The notes beneath the pieces were generated by a model. That model was given only the letters and a program-made list of their open reading frames with translations. It was not told where the DNA came from and did no database searches. Positions 7,066 to 11,059 of a stretch of 11,059 bases of DNA are shown here, one piece after another (positions within the stretch are counted from its first letter, which is position 1; each line of letters opens with the position of its first letter). The DNA comes from an uncultured Lachnospiraceae bacterium (lineage in GTDB: Bacteria; Bacillota_A; Clostridia; Lachnospirales; Lachnospiraceae), in contig USDU01000069.1 in assembly GCA_900553635.1 (NCBI GenBank), positions 1-11,059 on the forward strand, read 5' to 3'. Made by a program: the position numbers and the translations under genes.

Positions 7066-7110
7066 TTATCAACATTTTGCTGTGGACAAGTATGTTGATC
7101 CTGTGGGGAA
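7066..7110. other. oriC: Downstream oriC DnaA-box-like cluster, distal part
   Basis: Just after the dnaA stop codon lie TTATCAACA on the plus strand (7066-7074, one mismatch to consensus), TTGTCCACA on the minus strand (7081-7089, one mismatch), GGATCAACA on the minus strand (7093-7101, three mismatches) and TTCCCCACA on the minus strand (7102-7110, two mismatches). Each is weaker than the perfect boxes upstream of dnaA, but four in 45 bases of a dnaA-dnaN gap is unlikely to be chance. They are probably lower-affinity sites filled cooperatively by ATP-bound DnaA. The weakest two are uncertain. Confidence 0.7.
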
Positions 7111-7134
7111 AACCTTTTGCCGGTTTGGGCCATG

Positions 7135-7168
7135 TGTATAACCCCTTCCGTTCAGGGTCAGTTATACA
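7135..7168. repeat. Inverted repeat in the origin, built on two TTATACA sites
   Basis: TGTATAAC (7135-7142) and GTTATACA (7161-7168) form a perfect 8-bp inverted repeat. Inside it CCC (7143-7145) can pair with GGG (7155-7157). Each arm also belongs to a DnaA-box-like site: TTATACACA on the minus strand (7133-7141, one mismatch) and TTATACAGT on the plus strand (7162-7170, three mismatches). It may be a pair of head-to-head weak DnaA sites or a binding site for another dimeric regulator. There is no U-run, so it is not a terminator. Confidence 0.6.
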
Positions 7169-7195
7169 GTACTTTTTCACATAGTTATCCTTTGC

Positions 7196-7222
7196 CTGAA
7201 GCCTTGATTTTAAAGGCCTCAG
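7196..7222. repeat. Imperfect inverted repeat between the two downstream box groups
   Basis: CTGA-A-GCCTT (7196-7205) pairs with AAGGC-C-TCAG (7213-7222), giving nine base pairs with one A/C mismatch and a 7-base loop. No T-run follows, which argues against a terminator. It ends 5 bases before the TTATCAACA box next to the AT-rich element. Its function is unknown. Confidence 0.5.
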
Positions 7223-7227
7223 ACCAC

Positions 7228-7290
7228 TTATCAACATATTCACAGTCCCTACTACGGATACGACGGATTATTTTATATATTTATCTATAT
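7228..7290 (+). other. oriC: Probable origin unwinding region: DnaA box, trio-like repeat and AT-rich element
   Basis: A DnaA box TTATCAACA (7228-7236, one mismatch) is followed directly by the degenerate TATTCACAG (7237-7245), then TCC and CTACTA (7249-7254). CTACTA gives two 3'-GAT-5' units on the other strand, the form of the DnaA-trio element that guides DnaA onto single-stranded DNA in B. subtilis. A run of 24 bases with 23 A or T follows (7267-7290), the likely site of first strand opening. Only two perfect trios are visible and the next 12 bases are degenerate, so the trio assignment is less certain than the AT-rich element. Confidence 0.66.
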
Positions 7291-7310
7291 CCCCCTCCGG
7301 GGAGCATCTG

Positions 7311-7328
7311 AAAGGAGTTATACACATT
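7311..7328 (+). promoter_or_regulatory. dnaN ribosome-binding site with a DnaA-box-like sequence before the start codon
   Basis: AAAGGAG (7311-7317) is a strong Shine-Dalgarno sequence, but its spacing to the dnaN ATG at 7329 is 11 bases, longer than usual. The spacer contains TTATACACA (7318-7326), one mismatch from the DnaA-box consensus and identical to the minus-strand site at 7133-7141. It could be a chance AT-rich spacer or the last site of the origin. Confidence 0.6.
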
Positions 7329-8441
7329 ATGAAGTTTGTCTGCAAAAAAACAGACCTTTTAAAGGGTGTTAATATTGTTTTGAAAGCAGTTCCTTCCAAG
7401 ACAACCATGTCCATTCTGGAATGCATCTTAATTGATGCATCTGCAGGACAGATCAAAATGACAGCCAACGATATGGAGCTGGGTATTGAAACCGTGATCG
7501 AAGGAGATATCCGGGAAAAAGGAATCATTGCCATTGACGCCAAGATTTTTTCCGAAATCGTAAGAAAGCTTCCGGACAATGACGTTACCATCGAAACCGA
7601 CGCTAATTTCCAGATGCTGATCTGTTGTGAAAAGGCGCGCTTCAGCATCGCAGGAAAATCCGGTGAGGATTTCTCTTATCTTCCTTATATTGAAAAGGCG
7701 GAGCCGGTGGTAGTTTCTCAGTTCAGTCTCCGGGAAGTAATTAAACAGACTATTTTTTCCATTTCTGATAATGAAAGCAATAAAATGATGACCGGTGAGC
7801 TCTTTGAGATCAGTGGCAGCCACTTAAAGGTGGTTTCTCTGGACGGTCATCGTGTATCCATCCGGAATCTGGAGTTGAAAGAGGAATATCAGCCGAGAAA
7901 GGTGATCGTACCCGGCAAGACTCTGATCGAAGTCAGCAAGATTCTCTCCGGCGAGCTGGACGCTCTGGTGAATCTGTTCTTCACCAAGAATCACATCGTA
8001 TTTGAGTTTGATGAGACCACCGTGGTATCCCGTCTGATCGAGGGCGAGTATTTCCGCATCGAGCAGATGCTTTCCACGGATTATGAGACCAAGGTAAGGG
8101 TCAATAAGAAGGAACTTTTGAACTGTATCGATCGTGCGACCCTGCTGATCCGCGAGAGTGACAAGAAGCCCATCATCATCCAGATTGAGGATGGAGAAAT
8201 GCGCCTGAAGCTGACCTCCGGCGTGGGTTCCATGAACGAGGAGATCGTCATAGAAAAAGAGGGTAAGGACATTCTGATCGGCTTCAATCCGAAGTTTATG
8301 ATCGACGCCCTGCGCGTCATCGACGACGAAATGGTGACCTTGTATCTGGTAAATCCCAAAGCGCCCTGCTTTATCCGGGATGAGAAGGAATCTTATATTT
8401 ATCTGATTCTTCCGGTAAACTTCAGCAGCGCTTCTGTATAA
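7329..8441 (+). CDS. dnaN: DnaN, DNA polymerase III beta subunit (sliding clamp)
   Basis: DnaN forms a ring-shaped dimer that encircles DNA and tethers the replicative polymerase and other partners. The 370-residue length fits three consecutive clamp folds of about 120 residues each. Family features include the N-terminus MKFVCKKTDLLKGVNIV with PSKTTMSILECILI (about 22-35), SIAGKSGEDFSYLP in the first third, GHRVSIRN near the middle and the C-terminal IYLILPV. The protein continues with NFSSASV after LPV, where I recall relatives ending in a short LPVR-type tail. It is preceded by the origin and followed by yaaA, whose Shine-Dalgarno sequence overlaps its stop codon, indicating one transcription unit. 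I could not identify a convincing separate promoter in the gap before it. Confidence 0.97.
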   Translation: MKFVCKKTDLLKGVNIVLKAVPSKTTMSILECILIDASAGQIKMTANDMELGIETVIEGDIREKGIIAIDAKIFSEIVRKLPDNDVTIETDANFQMLICCEKARFSIAGKSGEDFSYLPYIEKAEPVVVSQFSLREVIKQTIFSISDNESNKMMTGELFEISGSHLKVVSLDGHRVSIRNLELKEEYQPRKVIVPGKTLIEVSKILSGELDALVNLFFTKNHIVFEFDETTVVSRLIEGEYFRIEQMLSTDYETKVRVNKKELLNCIDRATLLIRESDKKPIIIQIEDGEMRLKLTSGVGSMNEEIVIEKEGKDILIGFNPKFMIDALRVIDDEMVTLYLVNPKAPCFIRDEKESYIYLILPVNFSSASV

Positions 8442-8451
8442 AGGAGATATT

Positions 8452-8664
8452 ATGGAATATATCGAAGTAGCGATCCGCGATGAATTTATCCGGCTGGGCC
8501 AGGCCATGAAGCTGGCCGGTATCCTTTCCCTGGGATCGGATATTAAGTACGAGATCGTGGACGGCAATGTAAAGGTAAACGGCGAAGTGGAGGAGCGCAG
8601 AGGCCGCAAGCTCCACAAGGGCGATATTTTTACCTATCAGGGGCAGGATTATAAAATCGTATGA
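8452..8664 (+). CDS. yaaA: YaaA (RlbA-type) small S4-domain RNA-binding protein
   Basis: This 70-residue protein is essentially one S4 RNA-binding domain (about residues 13-60, with IRLGQAMKLAGIL and the turn VKVNGEVEERRGRKLHKGD). The family sits between dnaN and recF in many Firmicutes. Its role is poorly defined; ribosome-related binding has been proposed. AAGGAG (8441-8446), which shares a base with the dnaN stop codon, lies 5 bases before the ATG. Its own stop codon overlaps the recF start as ATGA (8661-8664). It is not the peroxide-related YaaA/DUF328 protein of E. coli, which shares only the name. Confidence 0.93.
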   Translation: MEYIEVAIRDEFIRLGQAMKLAGILSLGSDIKYEIVDGNVKVNGEVEERRGRKLHKGDIFTYQGQDYKIV

Positions 8665-9746
8665 TCATTGAATCCATGGAACTGAAGAATTTCCGAAATT
8701 ACAGGGAATTACAGCTTCATTTTGATGCAAAAACCAACATTTTCTATGGCGACAATGCTCAGGGAAAGACGAATATACTGGAAGCCGTGTATTTAAGCGG
8801 AACCACTAAATCCCACAAGGGCAGCCGGGATCGGGATATGATTCTTTTCGGCGAGGACGAAGGGCATCTTCGAACCTTTGTGAAAAAGGGTGAGATCGAA
8901 TATCAGATTGATATTCACCTGAAGAAAAACAAGACCAAGGGCATCGCCATCAATGGGGTACCGATTCGGAAGGCCAGCGAGCTTTTCGGCATTGCCAATT
9001 TCGTATTTTTTTCTCCGGAGGACTTAAGCATTATCAAACAGGGTCCCGGGGAGCGCCGCCGATTCCTGGATATGGAGTTATGTCAACTTGATAAAGTATA
9101 TCTTCACCATCTGGTCAACTACAACCGCATCGTGGTGCAGCGCAATAAGCTCTTAAAGGATCTGAGCTTCCGGCCCGAGCTTAAGGATATCTTGGATATC
9201 TGGGATATACAGATGGCAGAATATGGTAAAAAGATCATTGAAAGCAGGAATGCGTTTATTGAGTCTCTGGGAGAAATCATTCGCGGAATCCATGAAAAGC
9301 TTTCCGGAGGTAAAGAGGAGCTGACGCTTTCCTACGAGAAACATGTGGGAGCGGAGGAGCTTTACGATGCTATTACCCGGAGTCGGGATCGGGATATCCG
9401 CATGAAGACCTCGAATGTGGGTCCTCATCGGGACGATCTGATGTTCGCCATCGGCGGTGTCGATATTCGGAAATTCGGTTCCCAGGGACAGCAGCGGACA
9501 GCGGCCCTTTCCCTGAAGTTAGCGGAGATCGAACTGGTCAAACAGGTGATTCACGATACGCCGGTTTTACTTTTGGACGATGTGTTGTCTGAACTGGATC
9601 ATAACCGGCAAAACTATTTATTAGACAGTATTCATGATATTCAGACCATGATAACCTGTACGGGTCTGGATGAGTTTGTAAATCACAGGTTTTCGATCAA
9701 CCGGGTTTTCCGTGTGGTCGAGGGCGCTGTATACAGCGGAAATTAG
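8661..9746 (+). CDS. recF: RecF, DNA gap-repair ATPase
   Basis: RecF is an SMC-like ATPase that, with RecO and RecR, loads RecA at single-stranded gaps behind stalled forks. The 361-residue protein is full length. It shows IESMELKNFRNY at the N-terminus, Walker A GDNAQGKTN (30-38), FFSPEDLSIIKQGPGERRRFLD (about 116-137), the ABC signature region KFGSQGQQRTAALSLKLAE (271-289) and Walker B VLLLDDVLSELD (302-313). The start codon overlaps the yaaA stop, and only a weak purine-rich sequence (GGGGCAGG) lies upstream, so initiation probably relies on coupling to yaaA. gyrB begins 31 bases after its stop, without the small remB (yaaB) gene found between them in B. subtilis. Confidence 0.97.
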   Translation: MIIESMELKNFRNYRELQLHFDAKTNIFYGDNAQGKTNILEAVYLSGTTKSHKGSRDRDMILFGEDEGHLRTFVKKGEIEYQIDIHLKKNKTKGIAINGVPIRKASELFGIANFVFFSPEDLSIIKQGPGERRRFLDMELCQLDKVYLHHLVNYNRIVVQRNKLLKDLSFRPELKDILDIWDIQMAEYGKKIIESRNAFIESLGEIIRGIHEKLSGGKEELTLSYEKHVGAEELYDAITRSRDRDIRMKTSNVGPHRDDLMFAIGGVDIRKFGSQGQQRTAALSLKLAEIELVKQVIHDTPVLLLDDVLSELDHNRQNYLLDSIHDIQTMITCTGLDEFVNHRFSINRVFRVVEGAVYSGN

Positions 9747-9777
9747 GAACTTAAAATAAGCAATAGGAGGATTGGAA

Positions 9778-11059
9778 ATGAGCGCAGAATACGGAGCAGA
9801 TCAAATCCAGATTTTGGAAGGACTGGAAGCAGTCCGGAAGAGACCTGGTATGTACATTGGAAGCACCTCCTCCCGTGGACTTCATCATCTGGTTTATGAG
9901 ATTGTAGACAATTCCGTGGATGAGGCCCTGGCAGGCTTCTGCAAAAATATTGACGTGACGATTCAGAAGGATAATTCTATTACAGTTACTGACGATGGAC
10001 GCGGCATTCCGGTGGGAATCAATCACAAGGCCGGCATTCCGGCGGTGGAGGTGGTCTTTACCGTGCTTCATGCAGGCGGAAAGTTCGGCGGTGGAGGATA
10101 CAAGGTGTCCGGAGGTCTGCACGGCGTAGGAGCCTCCGTAGTCAATGCTCTTTCCGAATGGCTGGAGGTTCGTATCTGCAGCGAGGGCAGGATTTATTTC
10201 CAGCGGTATGAGAGAGGCCATGTGGTAGAGCCGCTGAAGGTAATCGGAGAATGCGATCCGGAGAAAACCGGTACCCAGGTAAGTTTTCTGCCGGATAAAG
10301 AGATCTTTGAGGAGACTGTTTACGATTATGATGTGCTGAAGGTACGTCTGCGGGAAATGGCTTTTCTGACCAAGGGCCTGAATATCATTCTCCGTGATGA
10401 TCGCCAGGAGCCCCAGTACAAGAAGGAGTTCTGTTATGAGGGCGGTATCAAGGAGTTTGTAAGCTACCTGAACCGATCAAAGACGGCCCTGTACGATCAG
10501 ATCATTTACTGCGAGGGTACGGTAAATGATGTGGTTGTAGAGGTGGCGCTGCAGCACAATGATTCTTATACGGAGAACTGCTACAGCTTTGTAAATAACA
10601 TCAATACTCCGGAGGGTGGCACCCATCTGACCGGCTTTAAAAACGCGCTGACCAAGACCTTCAATGATTACGCGCGGAAAAATAAGCTCCTGAAGGACAG
10701 CGAGCCCAGTCTGAACGGCGATGATATCCGCGAGGGACTGACTGCCATCATCAGCATTAAGATCGGCGAGCCCCAGTTCGAGGGTCAGACCAAGCAGAAG
10801 CTGGGTAACAGCGAAGCCCGTGGAGCCGTGGATAACGTGGTTTCCGAGCAGCTGATGATTTTCCTGGAGCAGAATCCCATGGTAGCCAAGGTGATTCTGG
10901 AAAAATCCATTTTGGCCCAGCGTGCCCGTGAGGCAGCGAGAAAAGCCCGCGACCTGACCAGAAGAAAGACCGCTCTCGATGGTATGGCTCTGCCCGGAAA
11001 GCTGGCAGACTGTTCGGATAAGAATCCGGAGAACTGCGAGATCTACATCGTAGAGGGAG
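9778..11059 (+). CDS. gyrB: GyrB, DNA gyrase subunit B, N-terminal part, cut by the window edge
   Basis: GyrB supplies the ATPase of DNA gyrase, which introduces negative supercoils ahead of the fork and at the origin. The first 427 codons are present and the sequence stops at EIYIVEG, just where the TOPRIM motif EGDSAGG should continue, so about a third of the gene lies outside. GHKL ATPase motifs are [10 protein letters not shown] (41-50, catalytic Glu41 and Asn44), DDGRGIPVG (72-80), [19 protein letters not shown] (100-118) and the transducer lysine loop QTKQKLG (337-343). AGGAGG (9765-9770) lies 7 bases before the ATG. The close relative ParE has the same fold; the position next to recF and the origin makes GyrB the better call. 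gyrA would be expected just downstream. Confidence 0.96.
   Translation, partial: MSAEYGADQIQILEGLEAVRKRPGMYIGSTSSRGLHHLVYEIVDNSVDEALAGFCKNIDVTIQKDNSITVTDDGRGIPVGINHKAGIPAVEVVFTVLHAGGKFGGGGYKVSGGLHGVGASVVNALSEWLEVRICSEGRIYFQRYERGHVVEPLKVIGECDPEKTGTQVSFLPDKEIFEETVYDYDVLKVRLREMAFLTKGLNIILRDDRQEPQYKKEFCYEGGIKEFVSYLNRSKTALYDQIIYCEGTVNDVVVEVALQHNDSYTENCYSFVNNINTPEGGTHLTGFKNALTKTFNDYARKNKLLKDSEPSLNGDDIREGLTAIISIKIGEPQFEGQTKQKLGNSEARGAVDNVVSEQLMIFLEQNPMVAKVILEKSILAQRAREAARKARDLTRRKTALDGMALPGKLADCSDKNPENCEIYIVEG

Noticed and set aside
7204..7232. TTGATT as -35 of a separate dnaN promoter
   Set aside because: No acceptable -10 hexamer lies 16-18 bases downstream, and the AT-rich element gives several chance TATA-like strings, so no dnaN promoter is claimed.
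7291..7302. CCCC-TCC-GGGG palindrome-like block after the AT-rich element
   Set aside because: Only four pairs around a three-base loop; too short to claim as a functional hairpin or terminator.
1..11059. A new accessory system, mobile element, CRISPR array or RNA gene
   Set aside because: Every substantial stretch is a conserved origin-region gene in its expected order or the origin itself. No long direct repeats, transposase, integrase, tRNA-like cloverleaf or spaced repeat array was seen.

Overview
This window is a bacterial chromosomal replication origin with its two diverging housekeeping gene clusters. Protein sequences, gene order (rpmH-rnpA-yidD-yidC-jag-mnmE-mnmG to the left, dnaA-dnaN-yaaA-recF-gyrB to the right), strong Shine-Dalgarno sequences and a sigma-A-type promoter all point to a Firmicute. 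The protein wording (CNPNIGG in MnmG, DDVQFIIGKES in DnaA, a 44-residue L34 starting MKMTFQPKK, a YidC of about 420 residues) and the moderate base composition suggest Clostridia, most likely family Lachnospiraceae. This is an inference from memory of the families, and I cannot name a genus.

Left arm, minus strand, read away from the origin: rpmH (5289-5423) is driven by a near-perfect promoter at 5460-5488 and followed by a terminator-like hairpin. Then come rnpA, yidD, yidC and jag/khpB, packed with overlaps or very short gaps. A second, perfect hairpin whose loop holds the jag stop codon separates jag from mnmE. mnmG follows mnmE after about 75 bases and runs off the left edge.

Origin: the rpmH-dnaA gap (5424-5679) carries four DnaA boxes, three of them phased at 11 bp, plus a probable dnaA promoter. 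The dnaA-dnaN gap (7057-7328) carries a looser set of box-like sites, two inverted repeats, a short DnaA-trio-like CTACTA and a 24-bp AT-rich stretch that probably unwinds. This is the bipartite, dnaA-flanking origin layout known from Bacillus subtilis.

Right arm, plus strand: dnaA (initiator), dnaN (sliding clamp), yaaA (small S4 protein), recF (gap repair) and the first 427 codons of gyrB. Replication, RNA processing, tRNA modification and membrane-protein insertion genes thus lie side by side, all transcribed in the direction of fork movement.

I found no mobile element, CRISPR array, tRNA or rRNA gene, phage gene or defence system, and nothing resembling a new multi-gene system. Points worth a second look are the fine structure of the origin, the two intercistronic hairpins, and a YidC that seems to lack the usual groove arginine.
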